From: Seminavis robusta
Taxonomy: Eukaryota; Bacillariophyta; Bacillariophyceae; Naviculales; Naviculaceae
Direction of reading: 5' to 3'
Length of the DNA stretch: 20,991 bases
NCBI GenBank assembly: GCA_903772945.1
Contig: CAICTM010001900.1
Span: forward strand, 1 to 20,991
Shown here: one piece after another, positions 1-9,131 of the stretch
Position numbering within the stretch: the first letter of the stretch is position 1
How the letters are laid out: each line of letters opens with the position of its first letter
Program-made: the position numbers and the translations under genes
The notes under the pieces: generated by a model
Databases searched by the model: none
The model's input: the letters and a program-made list of their open reading frames with translations, nothing else
Told to the model about the DNA's origin: nothing

Positions 1-441
1 GTCTCAAGTCCCCAAGAGATCACATCTGTCTTCTGTATTAAGAAAAAAATAACAAAAAGACAAGGACCTTTGAATGCGCTGACATGGAGACAATCAAAGA
101 AAGCAGAAGACTCACAGACAATTCAGTGCTCTCTCCACTGAATGAGAGAGGAAGCTGGAGGCATTCCACAAGAGAAAATGGAGAAGCATTCTTGCTGCTA
201 GAACCAACACACCAAACCAAGCAAGATGTCTGGCCTTACAGATGACACAGTTCTTGAGTGGATCAAAGACTTCTGCTACCACTCCTTCCAGTGTTGTTTG
301 TGGTCCTTCTTCTCTGGCTCTCTTGGATCTGTTGTTGTTGGCAGCCAGTTCGTGGGCTCTCTTCTGTTGCGAGTTTCTATTCTGGCTTTGGCAACCCATT
401 CCTCCATTTTGTGTTGCTGCTGCTGCTGTTGGTGGCTCCAT
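1..441 (-). CDS. 5' part of an unidentified nuclear-type protein, leaves left edge
   Basis: First exon from the ATG at 441 down to 240 (67 codons plus one base), then a likely intron from 239. The donor reads GTAAGG. A pyrimidine-rich stretch lies near 60-33 and usable acceptors end at 33 or 26. Acceptor 33 gives an immediate stop; acceptor 26 keeps the frame open to the edge. The peptide starts Met-Glu-Pro-Pro with alanine runs, is rich in Q, N and S, and carries a basic KRAR-type patch near residue 40 that could be a nuclear localisation signal; a more ordered stretch (LEGVVAEVFDPLKNCVI) follows. The same frame is open upstream to 618 but has no ATG there. An overlapping frame has an ATG near 545 and encodes a Gln/His-rich peptide to 276, so the true start is uncertain. 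I do not recognise the family. The low-complexity N-terminus comes from CTG/CAG-type triplet repeats at about 412-470. Confidence 0.4.
26..239 (-). other. Putative spliceosomal intron (214 bp)
   Basis: On the minus strand the donor is GTAAGG at 239-234. A T-rich tract at about 60-40 is followed by AATACAG, with a second AG seven bases on. I choose the second AG (exon resumes at 25) because the first creates a stop codon across the junction. This rests on splice-site appearance only. Confidence 0.35.
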
Positions 442-535
442 GATGCTGTCTTCTGCTGCTGCTGTTGGTGGCTTTTTGGCCAAGATAATGACTGTCGAGT
501 GGCTCTCCGGTGGTTCTCCGGTGGCTCTCCGGTGG
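412..535. repeat. Triplet and 12-bp tandem repeats
   Basis: Two copies of a GCTGCTGCTGTTGGTGGCT block lie at about 419-438 and 455-473, and a 12-bp unit (GGYTCTCCGGTG type) is repeated about three times at about 500-535. On the minus strand the first pair encodes PPTAAA-type repeats in the left-edge gene. Replication slippage is the simple explanation. Confidence 0.7.
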
Positions 536-1244
536 TTGTTGTCATTGTCGATCGACGATCGATCGAACGAACGGAGGAATCCTTCTTTCGCGAAAACAGA
601 AACACGAAATTTCGAACTTTATAGCACACTGTATCCGTAATAACTATAAATGGTACGTTAATTGATTTAAATCTTGTTCCTTATATATCGCTGACATATA
701 CATTGTTCTTCGGTCCTCTCAGCCAATCAGATCACTGCCTTCCACCCCTTTGCCAGTCGAGTGCCAGGTGGCCTCAGGCCGAACCTTCCTGGCCTAAATC
801 ACTCGGATCGCGATCGATCCAAGCCACTCGTATCCTCCTCTTTTGTTGTCATTATTCCGTTCGATACCTCTATCTTCACTACTCTATTGGCTCTATCAAG
901 ATGATGCTACTCCTCTATAGCGAGCGACCATGACGACTCCTCTTCCACGGAGCGGTCGATCGGAGCGACCATGGCGCTACCACGGAGCGACCACAACAAC
1001 AAGCGACGCCTCGACAATGGCTCTGGAAACGGCAACAACTTCTTCCGTTCGACGGATCGATCGATGACTGATGACTGGCTCTTCGCAACCTCGTCATTTT
1101 TCGGTGCTGCTGTTGCCCCCCATCACCGTCACTCCTCCTTCCTTGTTTTTCCACCCTCGAATCTATTGCTTGCCATAAATGAATCAAGGCGCTGCAGGAA
1201 AGCTCGGATCATCGCCGCGGCCTCTCTTACTATCTTTTCTCGAA
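442..1244. promoter_or_regulatory. Shared upstream region of the left-edge gene and the peptidase
   Basis: About 800 bp between two divergently oriented coding starts, so it probably holds both promoters. It contains five CGATCG palindromes (549, 556, 811, 957, 1058), a CACGGAGCG/GAGCGACCA repeat at about 920-990, and an AT-rich stretch at 640-700 with TTATATAT that could be a TATA element. An open frame at 971-1381 overlaps the peptidase in another frame and looks like a low-complexity shadow. Confidence 0.4.
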
Positions 1245-2327
1245 ATGACGCCCACGAAGTCCAACTCGGACATCGACGCCATCGTCGGCAACGTCAACGG
1301 CAACAGCGCGAAGGAACGTTCTCCACCAGGAATGACACATTTTCCCGGGAAGAATCGCTCATCGCCAGAGCGAATCGTTGACAAGCGACGTCGACTTCAT
1401 GAGATGGGTCAACAGTGCCGTCTCTTCCCCGACAGCAATCATCTAATGCCCTTTGGCGTCTGCGTAAGGAATATGGACAAACTATCGGATGTGGCCAGTG
1501 TTCTCTTGAAGCACAGCATTTCTTTCGAACTTTTAATGAGTGTTTGCAAGAGCCCGCTAGAAAATTCGTATCGATCTGCGGTGGGCCAAGCATGCATCAT
1601 CCGGACTGCAAAAGGCATCGTCATGGCAACAGTGCAGCACAATTTCTGCCACGAAACGAACAAGGAACAACACCGTGAGGATTTCCAGGTGGCAAGCCTG
1701 AAGAGTCCGACCAATGCTAACGTGAGCATCAGCATGGTCCAGCAGCGATCCTGGGTCTGGGATTTTGACTCGACACCAAAACCTGAGCCCTTCACGTTCG
1801 GTGACGAAAATGGGCAAGAGGGCTGGAAATACGGAATGGAGTTGCAGTTTATCGACTTGGCAATCGAAAATGCTCCGGTTCGGGAATTCCTGCAGAACAA
1901 CATCAGTGCATTCGATGTTGTCAGCGCAGAATTCCTGTTGAAGGAGGGCATGGAAGTAGGCATCTTGGCCCACAGTTGCACCGACTTGCTGGCCAAGACC
2001 ATGCAGGAGAGTCTTGGATCTTGCGTCAAAGGTGGTGAAGATGGCAATGAAGAGAAAACCGAGCAAGCATATGAGGCACAGGTGGGCGATACTTTCATCA
2101 CTGTTGGAGAAATCGCCTTTGTGGGTGACGAACACGTTGAGTATCGTGTCAATACTGTTCCAGGTTTTTCTGGAGCCCCAGTTTTCCTCTTGGGGGGAGA
2201 TGAAGACAATGATATGAAGATCATCGCAGTTCACGCTGGGCACTCCGAAGAGCGTGGAACGAACTTTGGCTTCCTTGTTGCAGACAAAGGCATGAAGATA
2301 CAGAGAGACGCCGGTTCTTCCGTTTAG
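1245..2327 (+). CDS. Trypsin-fold serine peptidase-like protein
   Basis: About 360 residues with no predicted signal peptide. The first in-frame ATG is at 1179, but the one at 1245 (context CGAAATGACG) gives a cleaner N-terminus, so I chose it; the earlier start would add 22 residues. Counting from 1245, residues 1-60 are polar and probably disordered. The rest reads as a chymotrypsin-like double barrel: a His in ATVQHNF (about 132), an Asp in IDLAIE (about 204), and a Ser in PGFSGAPVF (about 309), followed by a strand, IIAVHAGHS. The order and spacing match the His-Asp-Ser triad of trypsin-like peptidases; the GxSGxP-type motif is the strongest single clue. Activity is inferred. The absence of a leader suggests a cytosolic or nuclear protein. 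Single exon; the nearest upstream gene is divergent. Confidence 0.65.
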   Translation: MTPTKSNSDIDAIVGNVNGNSAKERSPPGMTHFPGKNRSSPERIVDKRRRLHEMGQQCRLFPDSNHLMPFGVCVRNMDKLSDVASVLLKHSISFELLMSVCKSPLENSYRSAVGQACIIRTAKGIVMATVQHNFCHETNKEQHREDFQVASLKSPTNANVSISMVQQRSWVWDFDSTPKPEPFTFGDENGQEGWKYGMELQFIDLAIENAPVREFLQNNISAFDVVSAEFLLKEGMEVGILAHSCTDLLAKTMQESLGSCVKGGEDGNEEKTEQAYEAQVGDTFITVGEIAFVGDEHVEYRVNTVPGFSGAPVFLLGGDEDNDMKIIAVHAGHSEERGTNFGFLVADKGMKIQRDAGSSV

Positions 2328-2991
2328 TGGGCTCGTTAGCATTTGAACGATGGGTGTATCTGGGAACGGTGGCAAGAAGTTTGGCGTTGTTTGAATTGGT
2401 CCGATGCCATTGGGTGGAAGTTCATTGCGACACACATTTCGTAAGGACCTGCTGCTAATTTGTAGAGTAGACTAAACTAACGTGCTGAAGTGATGATGTG
2501 CTCGGAGTCTTCTCTTACAGTAAACCCAAATGACCTTACCTCCAGTGGATGACAAGTGCATGTTTCCGTGAATAGTGACCATGGACATCACGCCGGAACC
2601 GCAGAAATTGCGAGTTCTCCACAGCCTTTTAAAAATAAAAAACAAGCGCAATAGAACTGTATGATATTTGCTGCTCCTGCTGTACCTCTCTACAGTACAC
2701 GTAGTCCTTCGCCCATCTCGTTTGTTTTGATTCTGCCGTAACTGCGACGGTAAGTGCGATTGAAGAATCCCATAAAATGAAAGATCTCGAAAGACGGCTT
2801 TCGCAACGGCTTGAAAGAATGGACTGACTATTATACTGACAAGTTCTTGCACTGCCCAAAACAAAGATGCATTCTAAGTAAAGGTATGAAATGATTTAAC
2901 TAACACGAACCGCGACGCCTCTAAAGAAGGATTGTTTGTCGTTGCTGTTTTCGATATGATATAGCCCATGCATGCACCACCAACCACCGCA
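2328..2991. other. Intergenic region between convergent genes
   Basis: About 660 bp holding the 3' ends of the peptidase and the PDI/ERGIC gene, which converge here. A 130-codon minus-strand frame (2472-2864) begins at TTG, has no ATG start and no recognisable motif, so I do not call it. No repeat or RNA gene was seen. Confidence 0.5.
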
Positions 2992-4642
2992 CTATAGCTT
3001 CTTTGGCTTGAGCACTCTGTAGAGTGTGGCGTCTATCAAACCGAGCGTTGTAAAGGTTCCTCCAATGATAGCACATAACGACGTGAGATAATCATACCAC
3101 TTGCGTCCCGCCTTCTCCACCACCACACTCATGGGACTCAAGTCATACGAAAAGCGAGCTTCCGGCACATTGTTGACATCATAGTAGACAATTTGAGATT
3201 GCTCCAAGAACTGGTAGGTGACCATGGCATTGGCACTTCCGGCCGCTCCCATGTTGAGATGAGTAGACACCACTTTGATGTAATGATGATACGCCTGATG
3301 GAACTCCGAAGTGTGGTACATTTGAGCATCCATGGGGGAAAACTGCCTGTGCTCTTCTGGAACCTGTTTCAAGATGCGTTTTGCCTTTCGGCTCTTTTCG
3401 TCAATGGGATCACCAAAGCTGAGATGATTGACGCGGTGTGTCAAGTTGGTCATGGCTGCATTGAGATTGTGGTTCTTGGACTTGGCTTCAATGTGAAAGT
3501 TTCCAGGCACACGGTTGACCATGAGATGTCCGGATACTTGACATCCGGGATGTTCGGGACGACTGTTTTGGAACAACTTGCGCTTTTTCTCCTCGTCGGC
3601 GCCATCTCCCGCCTGTTCTTGCCACTTTTTGTAACGTTCATCCATTTCCAATTTTCGCTTGGCAAACCCGACCAAGGCATCGACAGTACGATCCATTTTG
3701 TAATCAGGAGTGACGGCTTCTCCATTTTGGAACCATCGAAGAGTGGGAAATGCCATAATCTTTTGCTTGCGGCACAAGTTGGCTTGTGCCATACAATCGA
3801 TTTTTCCAACTCCAATGGGCATGTTTTCCTTTTTGACTTCCTGTGCAAATTTTTCCCAAGTGGGAGCAAGACGCTGACACCAGACACACCAGGGTGCGAA
3901 CATATCGACAAAGGCCATATCATTGGCTTGCATGAATTCATCAAAGTTTCCTTCTGTAAGTTCAACGGCATGAACTCCATCTTCAGCATGCATTTCCTCT
4001 AGAGTCCTGTCGTGTTCATCATGGACCAAATCACGCGCTTCACGGTTGCGTCCACTGAAAATCCGTCGTTGTCCTTCGGAATCAATTTGCCACTTGTCCA
4101 CGTTCTTGGTAACATTTTGACGATTGGTTCCAAGGGCATCCCAGACATCGACCGATACGTAGTCACAGTGCAGATCCAGCATGGTTATATTAAAGTTGAG
4201 CCGTATCTGTGGTTCCGTGTTTTCGTCCACCGAAATGGAAGTCACAATCTTGGTCCGAGCAAAAGCCAACGTCTCGGAAAAAAAGAGGACCGCCATTACC
4301 GAAATGGCACACACCGACATGAACGCACCCAGTGTGGTAGCCTACCCACCAATTGATTAATCATCATACGAAATAAAACAACAATCATGATAATAACCAT
4401 GGGGATACAAGGGTAGCAAGATAACGGTGGATAAGAAAGAGGTAGGATTGGCAATGACCATGGCATGGATGCATGGACAAAGACAAGATTCTCGAAAGAT
4501 CTGTGTACGGGAAACACGTAGAATCCTACGCAAAATGACCAACGCATTGGCTTACCTCTGTGAGATCCTTGGGAACGCGTCGGTAAAAGTCCACAGAGGA
4601 CATCATGCTCCTTCGGGCGTTGCCCCCATTGATATTACTCAT
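2992..4642 (-). CDS. PDI-ERGIC fusion protein (PDIL5-4/PDI-C type), two exons
   Basis: Join of 4642-4556 (29 codons) and 4341-2992, giving 478 residues, close to the roughly 480 of plant PDIL5-4. Exon 1 holds the SVDFYRRVPKDLTE motif typical of the ERGIC N-terminus, and exon 2 resumes in frame with ATTLGAFMSVCAIS, the conserved continuation. A membrane segment lies at about 37-56, then a lumenal ERGIC part. A thioredoxin domain follows, with the redox site WCVWC (Cys 181 and 184) and cis-Pro in AFPTLRW (about 228). Then come an ERGIC/COPII-receptor C-terminal domain and a second membrane segment near 447-468. The last residues KPKKL fit a KXKXX dilysine signal for COPI retrieval. The inferred role is disulfide chemistry on, or sorting of, cargo cycling between ER and Golgi. 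It lies head to head with the plastid protein gene at 4967. Confidence 0.93.
4342..4555 (-). other. Intron of the PDI-ERGIC gene (214 bp, phase 0)
   Basis: The donor GTAAGC follows the codon for Glu 29 and the acceptor GGGTAG precedes GCTACC. Joining the exons restores a conserved protein stretch across the junction (DLTE then ATTL), which supports the boundary strongly. Confidence 0.92.
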
Positions 4643-4966
4643 GGTGAACTACTAGTGGTGCTCTTTTTTATTACTACGGTACGATCAACCACAGAACCAA
4701 CTGTGAGATAGAGAACAAAGAGAAGGTCAACAACGGCAAATGGATCTGATCCAACCAAGGCAAGGGAAACAAGTCGTTGCCGTGTTGCTGGGAATGCTTG
4801 GAAAGAAAGCATCGGAGGGACTTCGAAGGTATCGCGCGGGTCCGCGCCAATGAATCACGGATTTGCTCAGACCGTGACTCATATCTTTGATCTTTCTCGA
4901 TCTTTCCCAAAACACCACAGACCACAGCACTACCGGTATGCATAGCGGTATAGAAGGAAGATCAAG
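4643..4966. promoter_or_regulatory. Divergent promoter region, PDI-ERGIC / plastid protein
   Basis: 324 bp separate the two opposite start codons, so both promoters and 5' leaders must lie here. It contains one TACCGGTA palindrome (4931-4938), only 28 bp before the plastid-protein start, and a TACGGTAC at about 4676. No obvious TATA box. Confidence 0.55.
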
Positions 4967-5593
4967 ATGACGACACTCCTATCACCACTACCAGTACAAG
5001 GACATCCATCAAGGCGGCGTAGCCCTTCCAACGAAAAGAATGGCCACTTTCGGCTATTGGCGCTCCTGATGCTCCTGATGCTTCAAGGATCTGCTGGTTT
5101 CGTTGTGCCGAGAGTTTCTTCATGTCGCGTGGGAAGCAGAGCGGTACTGGCACCAACCACACCCTCTCCAATAGCTCGACAGGTCCCTGTTGTCGAGAGC
5201 AGAGGCTCGTTATTGGCAGCAAGAGGATCCAAGCAGGAGCAAAGTGACACGACAGATGTTCGTGGAGTGTACAATGACGATGCATTCGGACTTGTCTTTT
5301 TGTGGTCCTCGTTTGCGGGCAAGGATGGAGAGTTTGCCGGCACATTTCTAGTACTGTCGGCCATTGCTGCTACTGCCACCACTGTTGGACTCTTCAACCA
5401 GGAATCCGATCCACGGATACCCGGTGCCGTGGCGGTGGTGGCCCTCCTGCTACGACCGTTTGTGGCAATCCTCGTCACGCAGAGTGCGTCGGGATTGGAA
5501 TTGCCACCGACCATTGATGTGGCCGTCACAGTTGCATCCGTTGTCTGGGGATTCGTCAATTGGCAGAAGCAGCAGGAGACAGAATCCTCCTGA
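4967..5593 (+). CDS. Plastid-targeted small membrane protein, function unknown
   Basis: 208 residues, single exon. A hydrophobic signal core (LLALLMLLML, residues 30-39) ends in GSAG|FVVP, with Phe 45 at +1. This is the ASAFAP-type junction that in diatoms marks the bipartite presequence for complex plastids. Residues 46-95 are rich in Ser, Arg, Val and Ala with few acidic residues, as expected of a transit peptide. The mature part has three likely membrane segments (about 125-143, 152-170, 182-198) and a short charged tail. I recognise no enzyme motif. Probable location is a plastid envelope or thylakoid membrane, by inference. The first ATG is used; residues 1-29 give an unusually long polar n-region before the hydrophobic core, so a later start cannot be ruled out, though no ATG lies between. 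The promoter is shared with the divergent PDI-ERGIC gene. Confidence 0.75.
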   Translation: MTTLLSPLPVQGHPSRRRSPSNEKNGHFRLLALLMLLMLQGSAGFVVPRVSSCRVGSRAVLAPTTPSPIARQVPVVESRGSLLAARGSKQEQSDTTDVRGVYNDDAFGLVFLWSSFAGKDGEFAGTFLVLSAIAATATTVGLFNQESDPRIPGAVAVVALLLRPFVAILVTQSASGLELPPTIDVAVTVASVVWGFVNWQKQQETESS

Positions 5594-6020
5594 GCTTTTT
5601 GCAGCTAGCTAGCTATACAGACAAATGCATGGAAAAGAAATGAAAGTTTGGCCTTTTGAACTACCAGGGAGCAACTTGCTTTTATTCAATGTACAACCCT
5701 GTCAACAGTTTTCACATTTCGTTAGAACATTACATTTATTAGAGCTCGTCAAATCCAGATTATCTACGACCTTCCTCGTACCGGTACATTAGTCTACTGC
5801 GCTTTCAGCGTTCAGGAGGAAGTCTCGTGACTCACAGAGAAGCCACGAGAATGAAAATTTTACCAAGGTACCTGTAGTACCTACCGGTATGTTTGCAGGA
5901 AAGTGGAGCCTCGGAATCTAATCCACTGGCTGCGTACAGTACGGCAGAGCATCATTACTTGCCAGCACAAAAGAGTTTGATAGTGAAATCCATCCACAAG
6001 CACTCCTTTCAGAGTTCAGC
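5594..6020. promoter_or_regulatory. Intergenic region upstream of the radical SAM gene
   Basis: 427 bp between two genes on the same strand, holding the 3' end of the plastid protein gene and the radical SAM promoter. It contains GTACCGGTAC (5778-5787), a second TACCGGTA (5882-5889) beside GGTACCTGTAGTACC, and CAGTACGG near 5938. No coding potential seen. Confidence 0.5.
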
Positions 6021-7478
6021 ATGACTGCAAGGGCACTCCTCGTAGTCCCACCGCTATTCAAATACAATGCAGGGCCTCTCCTAGGCCCGGCTCTTCTGCA
6101 AGCGGCAGCACGTAGTCATGGCCACAGCTGTTCTATTCTAGATCTCAATGCCCTCTGGATTCAGAAAAATGGCACATCAAATATCATCAAGATGCGACCC
6201 AAGCCCATGTTTCAGGGAGACCACAACAAGCCAGAGGACAACAAGCTGTCGGAGATTCAACGACAATGGGACACACAGCTTCTTGCAACCTTGACATTGA
6301 AACACGATCCTCATCAGCCTCGAGGCCTTCTTCTCCGTCGCCCCCAATACGGCTTCCTCGACCACGAGGAGATTCACCAAGCCGCAGTAAACTTGGCCGA
6401 TTCGTCGTTTGGAGTATGGGCACGCGACCAGCTCTTGCAACGGGGATGTCGCCAGATGGATTTGGTTGGCTTGTCCCTCTTGCATGCCGGACAAGTGATT
6501 CCTGCTGCGGCAATATCCATGTTGGCACGCAAACTCTGGCCGGAAGCAACCATTGCTTGGGGTGGGCCACATATATCAGGTCTTGGTCACGCCATCGGAC
6601 AAGATCTGCCACAGCGTCGGGTCCTTGCCGATGTTTTCGTGCAAGGTCATGCCGAAGAGACGTTTGTTGGACTGTTGGATCATGTCTCATCATCGACAAT
6701 CTCCAAAAAGTGTCATGTGGAGCCGGTCATCCAGGCACGTCGAGGCAAATTCCAGCTGCTGCCATTGGTGTTTGAAAACCTCGAATGCTACAGCCGGCCG
6801 ATCACTTTGCCAGCTCAATCTAGTTTGGGCTGTGCCTATGGAAAATGCGCCTTTTGCACGTACCCGTCGATGGAAGGGACGCCCATCCAGCTAGGCCTGG
6901 AGGCTACCCTCGGCCCAGTGGTGCAGCAAGCCCTTCAGCTTGATGGCTGCACGGGGATATCCTTGAAAGATTCCTTGGTGACGACCAAACGCCTACTGGA
7001 CATAGCCGGCTTCATCCGTGGGCAAGTCCAATGGTCGGCTTGCACCAAGTTGGGGCAACGATTGGCCTACACAGACACGTTGATGAAGCTGCGAGAGGGT
7101 GGCCTGGTCACATTGGAAATTGGGTTGGAGTCTTTGTTGTTAGAAACGCAACGTCGTATTGGCAAAGTCCAAAAACAAGCACTATTCGAGGAGTTTGTAG
7201 CCAATGTCTCTGAAGTTGATGATTTGAGCATTGTTGTCAACTACATGACTGGCTTTCCCTGGGAAGATGCCGTCGAAGCACAACAGAAGCTGCAAGAAGT
7301 ACAAGCCATATTGGATTTCCACCTGGGAAGAACCGGTGAGTTGCCACGAGCAAAAGTGGAGCACAACGCTTTTGAACTAGAACGGTTAGCCCCAATGGCA
7401 CTGAATCCTGCAAAGTATGGCATCAACGAAGAGAGATTGAGGCTGTGGCCTTGGGCTTCAGTTGTTGAGCAGTTTTGA
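6021..7478 (+). CDS. B12-binding-domain radical SAM enzyme
   Basis: 485 residues, one exon. Residues 1-45 (ALLVVPPLF..., ILDLNALW) and 147-215 (DLVGLSLLHAGQ, then IAWGGPHIS and DVFVQGHAEET) match the cobalamin-binding Rossmann-like domain of bacterial B12-dependent radical SAM proteins. I see no DxHxxG cobalt-ligand motif, which is common in this class. Residues 265-282 hold the [4Fe-4S] ligand region, Cys 271, 276 and 279, spaced CX4CX2C rather than the usual CX3CX2C. LEIGLES (365-371) fits the GLES-like SAM-binding motif and TGFPWED (410-416) the conserved GFPxE turn. The reaction cannot be read from sequence; members do methylations, ring rearrangements and RiPP maturation. No targeting peptide is evident. 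The bacterial character and lack of introns suggest lateral acquisition, but this is inference. Confidence 0.85.
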   Translation: MTARALLVVPPLFKYNAGPLLGPALLQAAARSHGHSCSILDLNALWIQKNGTSNIIKMRPKPMFQGDHNKPEDNKLSEIQRQWDTQLLATLTLKHDPHQPRGLLLRRPQYGFLDHEEIHQAAVNLADSSFGVWARDQLLQRGCRQMDLVGLSLLHAGQVIPAAAISMLARKLWPEATIAWGGPHISGLGHAIGQDLPQRRVLADVFVQGHAEETFVGLLDHVSSSTISKKCHVEPVIQARRGKFQLLPLVFENLECYSRPITLPAQSSLGCAYGKCAFCTYPSMEGTPIQLGLEATLGPVVQQALQLDGCTGISLKDSLVTTKRLLDIAGFIRGQVQWSACTKLGQRLAYTDTLMKLREGGLVTLEIGLESLLLETQRRIGKVQKQALFEEFVANVSEVDDLSIVVNYMTGFPWEDAVEAQQKLQEVQAILDFHLGRTGELPRAKVEHNAFELERLAPMALNPAKYGINEERLRLWPWASVVEQF

Positions 7479-8103
7479 ATTGCTATGCTCAAACAAAGCT
7501 TGGCGTTCTATTTCTTCAGCCCAATGTTTGTGGTAGCTAGCTCTACTTGCAAGTTCTGACGTCGTATCTATACGCCTGATTCGATTCTGATGGTGTGGAA
7601 AACACAGATAGTGAAAACTGTACCGCGTTGGCAACTGGTGCAAGCACCTGAGCAGGTTGGACTGTCCCAAAGACAACCCTTTCTGTCCACGTTCTGCAAT
7701 TTTCAAGGTTCTTGAGAGCTACCAGTAGACTACCGTATCGTACGGTACATTTTGTGAGTCGTTTGATTTTTCAATTTTAAAACTAATTTTGGAAAAATTA
7801 AAATGTGAGACAGCGATGCCTCAGTTTGCGGACGTTCTATCCTGTCGCAATACCAGAGGGACTGAGGACTCATTCAAGGGACTAAACTTCCTCCAAACCT
7901 GCTTCTCATTCATCCAGCAATCTTGTCTTGAACGGACGCAGCAACCTCTCTCATCACCACAACCCAACACCATCGCTGTGTCAACATCTGTATACTAGCT
8001 AGTACGGTAGTTGTTCTCCTTTTTGACGCGTGTTGTCTGTGTTTCAAGTCACTCTCTGCTGCCGTCCTTTTCCGTGTCTATCTTTCCAAACTTTGATTTT
8101 ATC
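7479..8103. other. Intergenic region, radical SAM to low-complexity gene
   Basis: 625 bp. It contains an AT-rich near-palindromic stretch at about 7768-7805 (TCAATTTTAAAAC... GGAAAAATTAAAA) and a TACCGTATCGTACGGTAC block at 7732-7749, just before it. One TGACGTC half-site lies at about 7557. Short frames here begin at TTG and show no protein character. Confidence 0.4.
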
Positions 8104-9131
8104 ATGACACTGTTGCAAGATGTGATCAATGCCTATCTGGCTCCCTTATTGTCGAAACATGCGGCTGGAGATCCAGTGACACATGACGACCTTCTGGCGT
8201 CCATGGAAGCCTCCAAGGCCGTGTTGGCGAATTCTCCCAACGAGTTTGTCCTGGTAGGTTATTCGTTGAGGAGGAAGAATGAATCCTTTTGTGGAGGAAT
8301 GCAATTCTGTCCTGGTTTCTCATCCAAAATGCATTTCTTTGTTGATATTCTCTTTGTCGTTTTGTGGAGCAGAAACGAGCTCAAAATTTTCACAATGCCC
8401 AACTCAACGCGTACAATGACTCGGCCAAGAAAGCACTGGAGCAATGGGCTCAACAACAATCTCCTCCTGCAGTCCTCAAGGGGGAAACCCAAGCTGCTTA
8501 TAGTGCTCGATGCTTGGCCTTGGTGAAATCCACACGACCCAAGTGGCATCTGGAGGAGTCCGAATTGGAAAGTTGCATTCACAGGCATGTGCAGCAACGG
8601 GCCAATGAAGTATATGCCCAACAACAAAAACAACACACCACCGGCCACAAGCGGGGACTTTCGGCGTTGAGCAGTGATTCGGGTGCCGACGAAGAGGATG
8701 GAGAGGTCATTGATGGAGAAGAGGGTGACAACAACAATAACAATACACACGAGGACGACGAACAAAACGAGGAGGAAGAAGATGGTGAAGAGGAAGATGG
8801 CGAAGAGGGTGAAGTGGAGGATGACGAGGAAATGAGCCAGTCGGGGGATGGGAATAGCACTACTGTGGAAGCCAACACCAATGGAAACAACAACACCACT
8901 GCCAAAAATAATGGAAACAACAACAATGGCAAGAAAAAGAAGCCTCAACAAGGACGAAATACGAAGAAACGCGTCATCAAAAGGAAATCGGCCATCCAGA
9001 AAAAGGGGCCACCTGGAAACCAAAAGGCCAACAACAATAACAATAATGGCGCTGCCAATAAGAAACCCACAACCCGCAAAAAGCCACAGGGCAAAAAGGG
9101 AGGTCGAGTTGGCAACAACAAGAATGCGTAA
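8104..9131 (+). CDS. Acidic/basic low-complexity protein, two exons, unknown function
   Basis: Join of 8104-8253 (50 codons) and 8373-9131, 302 residues. The intron is phase 0, with donor CTG|GTAGGT and acceptor GAGCAG|AAACGA. Residues 1-135 look folded and mostly helical (MTLLQDVINAYLAPLL..., then KRAQNFHNAQLNAYND across the junction, then a QWAQQQ segment and a Cys/His-containing helix at about 110-135). Residues 153-204 are almost entirely Asp/Glu/Gly. Residues 205-235 are Asn/Thr-rich, and 236-302 are Lys/Arg-rich with Asn runs. Such block charge is typical of nuclear or nucleolar proteins that bind histones, DNA or rRNA, but I recognise no domain. ATG 8104 is the first ATG in the frame (ATCATGACA). 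Confidence 0.75.
8254..8372 (+). other. Intron (119 bp, phase 0)
   Basis: GTAGGT donor and GGAGCAG acceptor. The length is not a multiple of three, so retention would shift the frame, and the downstream reading frame has no ATG of its own near its 5' end. Splicing fuses two helical stretches. Confidence 0.75.

Noticed and set aside
2472..2864. 130-codon minus-strand frame between peptidase and PDI-ERGIC gene
   Set aside because: Begins at TTG, has no ATG near its start, no motif and poor composition; lies in a 3' intergenic region.
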